Shown piece after piece: positions 8,175 through 17,327 of a DNA stretch of 64,000 nucleotides. The stretch comes from Stenotrophomonas maltophilia (GTDB lineage Bacteria; Pseudomonadota; Gammaproteobacteria; Xanthomonadales; Xanthomonadaceae), in the NCBI RefSeq assembly GCF_002799155.1, contig NZ_NERD01000002.1, positions 2,046,001 to 2,110,000 on the forward strand, in the 5' to 3' direction. Both the position numbers and the translations under genes were made by a program. A model generated the notes under the pieces. The model worked only from the letters and a program-made list of their open reading frames with translations, did not search any database and was not told where the DNA came from. The number at the start of each line of letters is the position of its first letter. The stretch's first letter is position 1.

Positions 8175-9505
8175 CCCCGTTCCCGCACGCCGTTGCCCGC
8201 CCCGTGCTGGAAAGCACGCCGGGCCACCTGCCGTTCGCGCAGACCGAGCAGTACCAGAAAGTGCTGTCGGCTGCGCATGAGCACCTGCTCAACAGCATCG
8301 AAGACGAGCGCATCGACATCGATTCCTGGGCCCCGGACACCATCGCCCGCTGGGTACAGGTGCAGACCGTGGGCTTCATCCAGGAATGGCGCATCCCAAT
8401 CAACGAGGAAGAGATGCAGGTGGTCGCGGAAGGGCTGGTCAAGGAGCTGACCGGTTTCGGCCCGCTGGACGACCTGCTGCACGACCCCTCCATCGAAGAC
8501 ATCCTGATCAACGGCTTCAAGGACGTGCACGTTTCACAGGGTGGCCAGCTCAGGCGCGCCACCCAGCGCTTCACCGATGACACCCACCTGCTGCGCATCC
8601 TGCGCCGCATCCTCGCGCCGCTCGGCCGCCGGCTGGACGATTCCAACCCGATGGTCGACGCGCGCCTGCCCAATGGCGGCCGCCTCAACGCGATCATCTC
8701 GCCGCTGGCGGTGGACGGACCGATGGTGTCCATCCGCAAGTTCCGCAAGGACCCGTTCACCCCCGACGAGCTGCTCGCCAAGGGCACGTTCGACGCGCCG
8801 ATGCAGGCACTGCTGAAAGCGATGGTGCTGGGCCGCTGCAACATCCTGGTCTCCGGCGGCACCAGCTCGGGCAAGACTTCGCTGCTCAACGCCCTGGCCA
8901 GCTACGTGCCGGCCAGCGAGCGCGTCATCACCGTCGAGGACACCGCCGAGCTTTCGCTGAACCATCCGCACGTGGTGCGCCTGGAGAGCCGCATCGGCGG
9001 GGCCGAGGGCCAGGGCGCGGTCAGCATCCGCGATCTGGTGCGCAACAGCCTGCGCATGCGCCCGGACCGCATCGTGGTCGGCGAAGTACGTGGCGCTGAA
9101 GTGCTGGAAATGCTGCAGGCGATGAACACCGGCCATGACGGATCGATGGCCACCATCCACGCCAATACCCCGCGTGACTGCCTGTACCGCATCGAGATGC
9201 TGGCCGGCTTTGCCGGCTTCCAGGGCAGCGAGGACAGCCTGCGCCGGCAGATCGCCAGCGCCATCGATTTCATCGTGCAGATCTCGCGGCTGGGCAGCGG
9301 CCGTCGGGTGCTGGTCTCGATCACCGAGATCACCGGGGTCAGCGACAACCTGATCACCACGCAGGAGATGTTCCGCCACGAGGTGCAGATCGACGGCACC
9401 GGCCGCGAGACCGACCGCTGGATCGGCCTGGGCTTCCATCCGCATTCGCACAAGCTGGAGCCGTTCCGCCAGCAGCTGCGCGAATCACTCTACGGGGACT
9501 TCTGA
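8159..9505 (+). CDS. cpaF: Tad secretion ATPase (CpaF/TadA)
   Basis: A 448-residue type II/IV secretion ATPase that powers Flp pilus assembly. The Walker A GGTSSGKT is at 233-240, the Asp-box region ITVEDTAEL at about 257-265, and the Walker B RIVVGEVRG at 304-312. The N-terminal region (about 25-110) is the helical domain typical of CpaF. The start inside the end of cpaE matches family length better than the upstream ATG at 8099. Confidence 0.95.
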   Translation: MEDKVTPFPHAVARPVLESTPGHLPFAQTEQYQKVLSAAHEHLLNSIEDERIDIDSWAPDTIARWVQVQTVGFIQEWRIPINEEEMQVVAEGLVKELTGFGPLDDLLHDPSIEDILINGFKDVHVSQGGQLRRATQRFTDDTHLLRILRRILAPLGRRLDDSNPMVDARLPNGGRLNAIISPLAVDGPMVSIRKFRKDPFTPDELLAKGTFDAPMQALLKAMVLGRCNILVSGGTSSGKTSLLNALASYVPASERVITVEDTAELSLNHPHVVRLESRIGGAEGQGAVSIRDLVRNSLRMRPDRIVVGEVRGAEVLEMLQAMNTGHDGSMATIHANTPRDCLYRIEMLAGFAGFQGSEDSLRRQIASAIDFIVQISRLGSGRRVLVSITEITGVSDNLITTQEMFRHEVQIDGTGRETDRWIGLGFHPHSHKLEPFRQQLRESLYGDF

Positions 9506-9507
9506 AC

Positions 9508-10464
9508 ATGGGCACCGGCCTCCTGCTGGGCGTGTTGAGCATCATCTCGGTGCTGCTGGCGCTGGCGGTCTGGCTGTGGGGCACTGCCAGCAGCCGCGAG
9601 CAGCGCCAGGCCTCGTTGCAGCATGCCGAGCAGCAGCTGGCGCGCGGCAGCGCCGCCGGTGCGGTACCGGCCGGGCCTGCCGTTGCCGCGGCCAACGATG
9701 CCGCCCGCCCCGCCAGCAGTGGGAACCGCACGCTGCCGTGGGATGGCGTGCTGCAGCGCGCCGGCCTGCAGCCGGGCTGGAAACTGCCACTGATGCTGCT
9801 GGTGCCCGGCCTTGTGCTTGGGGTCGTCGCGGCAATGCGGCTGGGAACGGCCTGGATGTTTCCGCTGACCCTGCTGCTGTACCTGCTGGGCTGCTGGCTG
9901 TGGGTGATGCGCCGGATCACGAAACTGCGTGCGCAGCTGCTGCACCAGATGCCGGACTTCCTCGACAACCTGGTCCGCCTCACTGCGCTGGGCAACAGCC
10001 TGCAGGCTGCGTTCCAGGTTTCTTCGATGCAGACCAGCGCGCCGCTGCGTGGCCTGCTCGACACCACGGTGCGCTATGCGCGCAGCGGCATGGACCTGGA
10101 TCGCGCGTTGAGCCTTGCCGCGCAGCCGTATCGCATGGACGTGCTGAAGGTGCTGGCGGTGGTGATCGGGGTGAGCGTGCGCATCGGCGGTCGTGCCGAC
10201 CAGATCCTGCAGCGCATGGGCGACTTCATGCGCGACCTGGAACAGGCCCAGCAGGAACTGGCGGCCACCACTTCGGAAACGCGCATGTCGGCCTGGGTGC
10301 TGGGGCTGCTGCCACCGGCCAGTGCGGTGCTGATGGCGATCTCCAGCCCGGCATTCTTCCAGCCAGTGCTGCATGACCCGCTCGGCCACAGGATCCTGCT
10401 GATCGCACTGGGCCTGGAACTGCTCGGAGCGTTCCTGCTGTACCGCTTGGCCAAGTCGCTATGA
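9508..10464 (+). CDS. tadB: Tad inner-membrane platform protein TadB
   Basis: A 318-residue integral membrane protein with one N-terminal segment, a pair of central segments (about 90-133), a cytoplasmic T2SSF domain (about 150-260) and C-terminal segments. With TadC it forms the platform for the CpaF ATPase. The start is two bases after the cpaF stop and is preceded by GGGGA. The loop at 30-75 is Ala-rich and low-complexity. Confidence 0.92.
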   Translation: MGTGLLLGVLSIISVLLALAVWLWGTASSREQRQASLQHAEQQLARGSAAGAVPAGPAVAAANDAARPASSGNRTLPWDGVLQRAGLQPGWKLPLMLLVPGLVLGVVAAMRLGTAWMFPLTLLLYLLGCWLWVMRRITKLRAQLLHQMPDFLDNLVRLTALGNSLQAAFQVSSMQTSAPLRGLLDTTVRYARSGMDLDRALSLAAQPYRMDVLKVLAVVIGVSVRIGGRADQILQRMGDFMRDLEQAQQELAATTSETRMSAWVLGLLPPASAVLMAISSPAFFQPVLHDPLGHRILLIALGLELLGAFLLYRLAKSL

Positions 10465-10492
10465 CCGCTTGCAGCCGCCACGGAGGTACCCG

Positions 10493-11428
10493 ATGAGTGC
10501 CACGGCCTGGTTCGCCCTCTCGCTGCTGGTGTTGGCGGCCGGTGTCGCCCTGCTGGGCATCGCCGGGTGGGTGCGCAGCCATCGCGAGCAGCGCACCTCG
10601 GCCACGCTGAAGACCGCCCTGCAACCGCGTGACGAAGCCCGCGACAGCGAGGCTACCCGCCGCGACTCGCTGGGCTGGCTCGAGCGCTTCGGCCGCTCGC
10701 TCAGTGGTGGCCGCCTGGAGGCCGCGCTGCTGGCCAACGAGGACAAGCTGCTGCTGGACCTGGCCGGCTGGAACACGCGCCGCGGCACCGCCATCTACCT
10801 GGGCCTGCGCCTGCTGCTTGCATTGCTGGTGCTGGCCCTGGCGCTGGCGTTCAGCAGCGCGCAGGGGCTGTCCAAGGTGATGGTGGTGATCGGTGCGCTG
10901 GCGGGCGGGCTGCTGCTGCCCAAGTTCGTGCTGTCGTCGTGGGTCAAGCGCCGCCGCCGCGCGGTCGAGAACGAGCTGCCCCTGCTGATCGACCTGCTGC
11001 GCCTGCTGCAGGGCGTGGGCTTCAGCATGGACCAGAGCCTGCAGACGCTGGGCGACAAGCTGCGCGATGCGTTGCCGGTACTGGGCGGCGAACTGCAGGA
11101 AGCGAACGTGGCCTACACCCACGGCCGCACCCGCGCGCAGTCACTGCGGCGGTTGAGCGAGGTCTACGCCGATGACGACCTGGCCAGCCTGATGCAGCTG
11201 ATCCTGCAGGTGCATGCGCACGGCGGCGCGGTACAGGAGCCACTGCGCCAGTTCAGCATCCGCCTGCGCGAACAGCGCCGCAACACGCTGAAGGAAAAGG
11301 TCGGCAAGCTCTCGGTGAAGATGACCGTGGTGATGATGCTGACCCTGTTGCCGGCACTGATGCTGGTGCTTGCCGGCCCGGCGCTGGTCGCGCTGGCCAC
11401 CACCATGTCCAAGATGGGATCCCCCTGA
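10493..11428 (+). CDS. tadC: Tad inner-membrane platform protein TadC
   Basis: A 311-residue T2SSF-domain protein (domain about 160-280: LLIDLLRLLQGVGFSMDQSL) with hydrophobic segments at the N-terminus, centre (about 98-140) and C-terminus. GGAGG at 10482-10486 selects the ATG at 10493 over one 24 bases upstream. Its stop overlaps the next start as TGATG, indicating coupled translation with tadD. Confidence 0.92.
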   Translation: MSATAWFALSLLVLAAGVALLGIAGWVRSHREQRTSATLKTALQPRDEARDSEATRRDSLGWLERFGRSLSGGRLEAALLANEDKLLLDLAGWNTRRGTAIYLGLRLLLALLVLALALAFSSAQGLSKVMVVIGALAGGLLLPKFVLSSWVKRRRRAVENELPLLIDLLRLLQGVGFSMDQSLQTLGDKLRDALPVLGGELQEANVAYTHGRTRAQSLRRLSEVYADDDLASLMQLILQVHAHGGAVQEPLRQFSIRLREQRRNTLKEKVGKLSVKMTVVMMLTLLPALMLVLAGPALVALATTMSKMGSP

Positions 11429-12318
11429 TGCCAGCCCTGCGCACCTCCTGCCTGCTGCTTGCCGCCGCCCTCGCCGCCCTGGCCAGTGGCTGCGCCTCGA
11501 CCACGCCGAAATACGTGCGCGCGCCCAGCCTTGCGCCGCCGGAACCCGATCCGCAGGACAGCCGCAACGCCTATCTGGAGCTGATCGAGCGCATGCAGCA
11601 GCAGGGCGCCTGGTATGCCTCGCTGGCCCACGTGGAGGCCTTCCGCCAGCGCTATGGCGATCGCCCCGCCCTGCGCATGCTGCAGGCCGACGCACTGCGC
11701 GAGACCGGCCAGACCGACGCAGCGGTCGCGCTGTATCGCGAGCTGTCCAGCGGGCCGCAGGCTGCTGCCGCCGCCCATGGCCTGGGCCTGATCGCTGCAC
11801 GCCGCGACGACGATGCCGGCAGTGAACAGGCCCTGGCGCGCGCCACGCAGTTGCAGCCCTTGAACACCGACTATCTGGGCGACCTGGGTTATGCGCGGCT
11901 GCGCGCCGGCCAGTTCGACCAGGCCCGCGAGCCGCTGGCCAAGGCCCTGGAACTTTCGCCAGGCAACGCCAAGGCCACTGCCAATCTCGCACTGTGGGCG
12001 GTTCTGCGCGGCGATCAGGCCACGGCAGAGCGCCTGTCGGAACAGGCCAACCTCAACGACGAAACCCGCCGCAGCATCCAGCAGCAGGCCCAGCAGATCC
12101 GTACCCGCCTGCAGCAGCGGCAGGCCGCGGCCGCCGTCAATGCGCCCACGCCTGCGCGCACGGCCAGCGTCGAACGCAGCGCCCGTGCATCGGGCAGCAC
12201 ACGGCTGGCAGCCGAACCACATCGCGAAGCACGTGACGAGCGCGATCCGCAGCGCCTGCCACCGTCGATGCTGGAACGCTTCAGCACCAACGAACACCCG
12301 ACCGGAAGCACACCATGA
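11428..12318 (+). CDS. tadD: TPR lipoprotein TadD
   Basis: A 296-residue lipoprotein with lipobox LASGC (acylated Cys near residue 22) and tetratricopeptide-like repeats from about 45 to 210. TadD proteins act as outer-membrane pilotins or assembly factors for the tad secretin. The last 70 residues are rich in Ala, Arg and Gln and look unstructured. It overlaps the next gene by 4 bp (ATGA). Confidence 0.88.
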   Translation: MPALRTSCLLLAAALAALASGCASTTPKYVRAPSLAPPEPDPQDSRNAYLELIERMQQQGAWYASLAHVEAFRQRYGDRPALRMLQADALRETGQTDAAVALYRELSSGPQAAAAAHGLGLIAARRDDDAGSEQALARATQLQPLNTDYLGDLGYARLRAGQFDQAREPLAKALELSPGNAKATANLALWAVLRGDQATAERLSEQANLNDETRRSIQQQAQQIRTRLQQRQAAAAVNAPTPARTASVERSARASGSTRLAAEPHREARDERDPQRLPPSMLERFSTNEHPTGSTP

Positions 12319-12776
12319 CCGCGATGCGCCTGATCCGACGCTTGTTGCCCGTGCTGTCCTGCCTGCTTGTTGCGGGTGCCGTGCAGGCTCAGCAACAGCC
12401 ATTGACCGGACAGATGCTCGGCGGCCCCTTGCCGTCGGCACCGGCCACAGCGCCGATGCAGGCCGAGCCGCTTCCCACCGTGGAGCTGGCCTCACCAGCC
12501 GCATCTGCGGACGTGGCTGCGGCGCCACCGGCAATCCCCGCAACCGACGTCGCACCGCCGGCAGCACCGCGCGCGCGCCTGCAGAGCGGCGAGGCCACCC
12601 GCAACCTGTTCCGCCTGCAGGCGTCCGGGCAACAGGCCGGCCAGCGCCTGCCGATCCTGGGCGACCAGGCCACGCTGAGTTATGCGCGTTACCTGAAGAG
12701 CTTTGAACACGAGATCCCGGACTTCTTTGAGACCGATGTTGCCCGGTCCAGGGACGCCTCTTCCTCCGGACGCTGA
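12315..12776 (+). CDS. DUF3613 family tad-locus protein
   Basis: A 153-residue exported protein with a signal peptide (cleavage near AVQAQ) and an Ala/Pro-rich middle. The C-terminal block GEATRNLFRLQASG...LSYARYLKSF resembles DUF3613 proteins found in tad loci of beta- and gammaproteobacteria. Its function is unknown; position between tadD and tadG implies a role in the pilus. The family assignment is from memory of the motif. Confidence 0.7.
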   Translation: MTAMRLIRRLLPVLSCLLVAGAVQAQQQPLTGQMLGGPLPSAPATAPMQAEPLPTVELASPAASADVAAAPPAIPATDVAPPAAPRARLQSGEATRNLFRLQASGQQAGQRLPILGDQATLSYARYLKSFEHEIPDFFETDVARSRDASSSGR

Positions 12777-12784
12777 GGTCGGCC

Positions 12785-14938
12785 ATGAAACGCCCACGCC
12801 AGTTCAGTTTCAGTCGCCCACGCGGCGGCATGTCGGTCACGATGATGCTAGTCATGCTGGCGCTGCTGGCCATGCTGGGCCTGATCGAGGTCGGCTACCT
12901 GTTCTGGGCCAAGCGTGATGCGCAGAAGGTGGCCGACCTGGCCGCGCTGGCTGGCGCGCAGCGGCTGGAGCTGTGCAGCCCGGACAACAGCGACAACAGC
13001 GCAGCCCGGCAAAGCGCGCTGGCCCAGAACAGGTTCGCAGGCACCCTGCAGGTCCGCTGCGGCAACTGGAGTGCCAGCCGCGGCACCAGCAACCGTTTCG
13101 TGACCAGCGTCGATGCCAGCAACCCACGCAATGCCGTGCAGGTGATCGCCGAGCGCAGCGTGCTGCCCTTCTTCGGCCAGAACACCAGCCTGCCAACCGT
13201 CAGCGTGCAGGCGGTAGCCCGCCGCTCGGAGCCCACGGCGGTGTTCGCGGTGGGCTCGCAGCTGCTGCGCACCAACGGCGACTCGGTGCTGCTGTCGACG
13301 CTGCGCCTGGTCGGCCTGGATGTCACCAACGCAACCGTGCTCTCCTATGACGGCCTGGCACAGGCCAACGTCACGCCATCCGGCCTGCTGAAGGCGCTCA
13401 ACATCCCGGTGAGCGCCAACCTCAGCGTGGCCGACTTCAACCGCCTGCTGTCGGTCAACAAGATCTCTCTGGCGCAACTGGTCGATGCCACCGCCACCGT
13501 CGTCGGCCGTGACTCGACGGTAGGCGTGCAGCTGCGCGCCCTGTCCGACCTGGTCGCCACCCAGCTGGACATCAACAAACTCAACATCGCGCTCGGCAGC
13601 CAGGCCGGCGGCGGTGGACTGTTCGCGGAAGTTGTCTCGCCCGATGGCACCGTCGGCAGCGCGCTGGAATCGAAGATCAACGTGCTCAACCTGATCAACA
13701 CCGCCATCTCCATCGCCAACGATGGCAACGGCGTGACGATCAAAGGGCTGGACCTGCTGGGCATCAACATCCAGGGTGGCGTGGTCGAACCACCGTCGAT
13801 TGCCATCGGCGGCGTCGGCACCCGTGCCTACAATGCACAGGTACGGCTGATGGTGGACGTGGACAGCAACAACCTGTTCGCGCTGGGGCCGCTGCTGAAC
13901 CTGCTCGGCACGCGCCTGCACCTGCCACTGCATGTCGATGTGGCCAACGGCATGGGCACCCTGACCGGCATCCAGTGCGGCGGCAGTCCCCCCAAGGCGA
14001 CCATCCAGGTCGATTCATCGGTGCTGCGTGCCTGCGTCGGCAACGTCGACCCCGCACAGCGCTTCTCGAAGAACAATGTCTGCGACGCCACGCTGCAGAA
14101 CGAACAGCTGTTGAAGCTGCTGGGCCAGCCGCTGATCAACGACAGGATCACCCTGCCCGCCCTGACCAGCTCGCAGAACCTGACCCTGGCCGCCGGCGAG
14201 ACCGCCTCGACCCGGATCAACCCGCTCGCCGTCGGTGATGCAGTGTCGAGCCTGGTCAACGAACTGCTTCGCGTGCTGTCCGGCATGCTCAGTTCGCCCA
14301 AGCAGGGCATGAGCGCCAACGACACCGCCAAGGCCCTGGCCGACCGCTATCTGCAGGCGGCCTTCCCAAATGGCGGGCGCTACGATGTCGACAAGCTGAT
14401 TCCGCTGCTGCGCGACGGCGATCCCAGCAAGCAGCTGGCACCGCTCAACAGCTGGACCGTGCCGGGTGGCCTGCCCTATGCGTGCGGGCTGCTGAACCTG
14501 ACCACCTGCCACAAGGATGGGCCGGTCTGGGATGCGCTGAAGGTCACGGTGACCGGCCAGGGCCTGGGTGTCCTCGACGGGCTGCTCGGCTCGCTGGTTG
14601 GCGGCCTGCTGATCAACCGCTGCGACAGCCTGCTCGGCAACCTGATCGACTACAACGGCTGCGTGCGCAACAACCTGGCCTCGTACATCCAGACCGCGCC
14701 GGCAGGCTTCCTCGATGGCGCCGGTGGCAGCGGCGTCACCAACCCCGACGGCAGTGTCAGCTGCAGCGGCCTGCTGTGTACCCTGCTGAAGCCGATCCTG
14801 GCCGCGCTGCGGCCGGTGCTCAACAGTGTCGGTACCCTGCTGACCAACCTGCTGGCCAGCGTACTGGGCCTGGAACTGGGCCGGACCGACGTCAACGTGC
14901 AGTCGATCCAGTGCAGCGCAGCACAGCTGGTCTATTGA
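12785..14938 (+). CDS. tadG: TadG-like pilus assembly protein
   Basis: A 717-residue protein with the TadG N-terminus: a short basic leader, a hydrophobic helix (about 19-40) and the TadE/G-like motif KRDAQKVADLAALAGAQRL. The long extracytoplasmic part has regularly spaced Leu/Ile/Val- and Asn-rich segments and a Cys-containing C-terminal region (about 550-717) with repeated LLGSLVGGLL-like stretches. No von Willebrand motif was recognised by eye. It is the last gene of the tad operon. Confidence 0.85.
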   Translation: MKRPRQFSFSRPRGGMSVTMMLVMLALLAMLGLIEVGYLFWAKRDAQKVADLAALAGAQRLELCSPDNSDNSAARQSALAQNRFAGTLQVRCGNWSASRGTSNRFVTSVDASNPRNAVQVIAERSVLPFFGQNTSLPTVSVQAVARRSEPTAVFAVGSQLLRTNGDSVLLSTLRLVGLDVTNATVLSYDGLAQANVTPSGLLKALNIPVSANLSVADFNRLLSVNKISLAQLVDATATVVGRDSTVGVQLRALSDLVATQLDINKLNIALGSQAGGGGLFAEVVSPDGTVGSALESKINVLNLINTAISIANDGNGVTIKGLDLLGINIQGGVVEPPSIAIGGVGTRAYNAQVRLMVDVDSNNLFALGPLLNLLGTRLHLPLHVDVANGMGTLTGIQCGGSPPKATIQVDSSVLRACVGNVDPAQRFSKNNVCDATLQNEQLLKLLGQPLINDRITLPALTSSQNLTLAAGETASTRINPLAVGDAVSSLVNELLRVLSGMLSSPKQGMSANDTAKALADRYLQAAFPNGGRYDVDKLIPLLRDGDPSKQLAPLNSWTVPGGLPYACGLLNLTTCHKDGPVWDALKVTVTGQGLGVLDGLLGSLVGGLLINRCDSLLGNLIDYNGCVRNNLASYIQTAPAGFLDGAGGSGVTNPDGSVSCSGLLCTLLKPILAALRPVLNSVGTLLTNLLASVLGLELGRTDVNVQSIQCSAAQLVY

Positions 14939-14952
14939 CATCGAGCCGTGAC

Positions 14953-14972
14953 GGGCGCCCTTGGCGGCGCCC
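14953..14972 (+). terminator. Hairpin at end of tad operon
   Basis: A perfect 7-bp stem GGGCGCC/GGCGCCC with a 6-base loop lies 15 bp after the tadG stop. No clear T-tract follows, so it may only attenuate or protect the 3' end. A promoter for the next gene could start just downstream, since GCTAGACT occurs near 14983. Confidence 0.5.
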
Positions 14973-15043
14973 GCACCCATGCTAGACTCCCGGCGGGGAA
15001 CCACCTTCATATCAACCCACACTCATCCGTGGATGGTCTAGAC

Positions 15044-15748
15044 ATGCGAGAAACTTCAGGGGGCGCGGTCTTCGCCCGGCACGCGCGCAGCGCGGCAGTG
15101 CTGGCCGTGGCCATGATGCTGGTGGCACCAGCGGCGATGGCCGCACGTGGCGACCGTGAGCCTGCAGCCGAACCGGCGCGCAGCGCGCCGGTGGTGCGCA
15201 ACACCGTGGACGAGCTCAAGCAGTTGATGGATTCGCGCCAGCTGACCGAGCTGCGCACCACCTACAACGGCAACTACGGCGCCAGCCTGCTGTTCAACGC
15301 CAACACCCTGACCTACTACGTCGCCCTGTTCCAGGAGAAGAACTTCTGGCGGGTGATCAAGACCGATGCGGTGGACAACGCCGAGCGTGTCTACCGTACC
15401 TTCGCGCAGCAGTCCGAGCAGCTGGCCCAGGTCTACATCGACACCACCCGCCTGGAAGCCGGCAAGCGCTACACCGAGCGCCTGGTGGCCTACAACGAGG
15501 AACGCCTGCGCACCCTGCAGCAGGAAATGGAACAGCAGCAGGCCCAGTCGGCGCAGGTCAGCGCCGCCCTGCAGCAGGCCCAGCAGCAGGCCGTGAGCCT
15601 CAGCACCGATGTGCAGAGCACCAACAGCCAGCTGGACGCCCTGCAGCGCCGCATCCAGATCCTGCAGGCCGAACAGGGCAACCCGGAGTTGAGCCTGCCC
15701 AAGCCGGACAGCGTGCCCGCACCGGCTGCCGCCAGCGACGGTCGCTGA
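15044..15748 (+). CDS. DUF2968 family exported coiled-coil protein
   Basis: A 234-residue protein with a signal peptide (cleavage near AAMAA, about residue 40). A conserved block (VDELKQLMDSRQLTELRTTYNGNYG) matches DUF2968, followed by a Gln/Glu-rich predicted coiled coil (about 150-215). Its function is unknown. The ATG at 15044 is preceded by GGATGG; a longer frame begins at 14948 but would run through the tad terminator region. It is a single-gene unit closed by a strong terminator. Confidence 0.78.
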   Translation: MRETSGGAVFARHARSAAVLAVAMMLVAPAAMAARGDREPAAEPARSAPVVRNTVDELKQLMDSRQLTELRTTYNGNYGASLLFNANTLTYYVALFQEKNFWRVIKTDAVDNAERVYRTFAQQSEQLAQVYIDTTRLEAGKRYTERLVAYNEERLRTLQQEMEQQQAQSAQVSAALQQAQQQAVSLSTDVQSTNSQLDALQRRIQILQAEQGNPELSLPKPDSVPAPAAASDGR

Positions 15749-15772
15749 AACCCGCACTTACGGCATTCCACG

Positions 15773-15803
15773 CAACGGCGCCCCAGGGCGCCGTTGTCGT
15801 TTT
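15773..15803 (+). terminator. Intrinsic terminator after DUF2968 gene
   Basis: A perfect 10-bp stem CAACGGCGCC/GGCGCCGTTG (15773-15796) with loop CCAG is followed by TCGTTTTC. It lies between convergent genes and could also serve the leftward DUF4124-like gene that ends at 15824. Confidence 0.85.
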
Positions 15804-15823
15804 CGGCACTTCAGCACCCCACT

Positions 15824-16210
15824 TCACTGGCAGGCGCCATGGACCGCGTCATCCAGCTGCCGGCGCTGCACGAAATCCAGCCGCCGACGCTTGAGCAACT
15901 CCCGCTCGCGTTGCCGGCGCGCACGCTCGCAGGCCGCCGCATCCGCGCTGATCGTGATCAACGCCCCCTGCGCCCGGCCGGCACGCCGCGGGCGGCGCGA
16001 AGGCTTCGGTGGCGCGAGCGCTGGCGCCACTGCGCCTCGGGACAATGACTGCTTCGCCGGGACGTCCCAGCGCCATGCGGCACGTCCCTGGCAGGGCGTC
16101 TGCTGGTAGACCGGATGCGGTCCATCCACGCATTTGTAGACGAGGGTCTGTGCCGGCGCGGCCATCGGCAACAGCAGGCACAGCATCAGGGACCATCGCG
16201 TGGCGGGCAT
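15824..16210 (-). CDS. DUF4124-like small exported protein
   Basis: A 128-residue protein with a signal peptide ([14 protein letters not shown]) and a short Cys-containing module, VYKCVD...YQQTPC, typical of DUF4124 proteins of unknown function. The C-terminal half is Arg-rich and likely helical. The ATG at 16210 places the hydrophobic stretch correctly; an alternative ATG at 16240 adds 10 residues. Confidence 0.68.
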   Translation of the reverse strand: MPATRWSLMLCLLLPMAAPAQTLVYKCVDGPHPVYQQTPCQGRAAWRWDVPAKQSLSRGAVAPALAPPKPSRRPRRAGRAQGALITISADAAACERARRQRERELLKRRRLDFVQRRQLDDAVHGACQ

Positions 16211-16396
16211 CCGGGCGTTCCACTGGCAGGCTGCAGACATCCTCGGCGCGCGACTCCGGTCCCGCCAGAGCGATATGCGTCACATCCTTTGCAATCCAGC
16301 ACAGCGGTGCAAGTCCGTCGCCGGCACCTGCGCTGTACTGCCGGAGGCACCGGCAGCCTGCCGCTGCCTTCCCTCCCTTCCGCCAAGGAACCTGCA

Positions 16397-17221
16397 ATGA
16401 GCAACTTCGTCACCGTCGCCGACGGCGCCCGCATCTTCTACAAGGATTGGGGTACCGGCCAGCCGATCGTGTTCGCCCACGGCTGGCCACTGTCTTCCGA
16501 TGCCTGGGACCCGCAGATGCTGTTCATGGGCCAGAACGGTTACCGCGTGATCGCCCATGACCGCCGCAGCCACGGCCGTTCCAGCCAGACCTGGGACGGC
16601 AACAACATGGACACCTACGCCGACGACCTGGCCGCCGTGATCGAGGCGCTGGACCTGAAGGACGCGATCCTGGTCGGCCATTCCACCGGCGGTGGCGAAG
16701 TGGCCCATTACATTGGCCGCCACGGCAGCACGCGCGTGGCCAAGGTGGTGCTGGTCGGCGCCGTGCCGCCGCTGATGCTGAAGACCCATGCCAACCCGGC
16801 CGGTACCCCGTTGGAGGTCTTCGACGGCATCCGCAAGGGCACCGGCGGCGACCGTTCGCAGTTCTTCAAGGACCTGGCCACCCCGTTCTTCGGTGCCAAC
16901 CGCGATGGCAACACCGTCACCCAGGGCATGCGTGATTCGTTCTGGCTGCAGGGCATGCTCGGTGGCGTCAAGGGCCAGTACGACTGCGTGCACGAATTCT
17001 CGGAAGTGGATTACACCGAAGACCTGAAGAAGATCGACGTGCCGGCACTGGTCGTGCACGGCGACGACGACCAGATCGTGCCGTTCGATGCCTCGGCCAA
17101 GCTGTCCTCGCAGATCATCAAGGATGCCGAGCTGAAGGTGTACGCCGGTGCGCCGCACGGGCTGACCATCACCCACGCCGAGCAGTTCAACGCCGACCTG
17201 CTGGCGTTCGCACGCAGGTGA
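16397..17221 (+). CDS. Alpha/beta hydrolase (non-heme chloroperoxidase-like)
   Basis: A 274-residue single-domain cytoplasmic alpha/beta hydrolase. The nucleophile elbow GHSTGG gives Ser96, the acid is likely Asp225 in HGDDDQIVP, and the base is His254 in [18 protein letters not shown] forms the oxyanion region. Sequence and length fit the cofactor-free haloperoxidase/aryl-esterase group, whose natural substrates are mostly unknown. AAGGA precedes the ATG. It ends just before a bidirectional palindrome. Confidence 0.88.
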   Translation: MSNFVTVADGARIFYKDWGTGQPIVFAHGWPLSSDAWDPQMLFMGQNGYRVIAHDRRSHGRSSQTWDGNNMDTYADDLAAVIEALDLKDAILVGHSTGGGEVAHYIGRHGSTRVAKVVLVGAVPPLMLKTHANPAGTPLEVFDGIRKGTGGDRSQFFKDLATPFFGANRDGNTVTQGMRDSFWLQGMLGGVKGQYDCVHEFSEVDYTEDLKKIDVPALVVHGDDDQIVPFDASAKLSSQIIKDAELKVYAGAPHGLTITHAEQFNADLLAFARR

Positions 17222-17256
17222 TGTGCCGCGGCGGCGCCACCCAGCGCCGCCGCATG

Positions 17257-17324
17257 AAAAAAGGGGACGGAGGGGATTAAGTCGTTTGTGCATAAACGAC
17301 TTAATCCCCTCCGTCCCCTTTTTT
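17257..17324. repeat. 68-bp palindrome, copy 1 (bidirectional terminator)
   Basis: A 34-bp-arm palindrome with A6 at one end and T6 at the other. Its core GGGGACGGAGGGGATTAAG is repeated in inverse orientation, and one near-central pair is mismatched. It sits between convergent genes ending at 17221 and 17328. The T-tract on both strands fits intrinsic termination from either side. A second copy with the same core lies at 57368-57431. Confidence 0.88.
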
Positions 17325-17327
17325 GGG

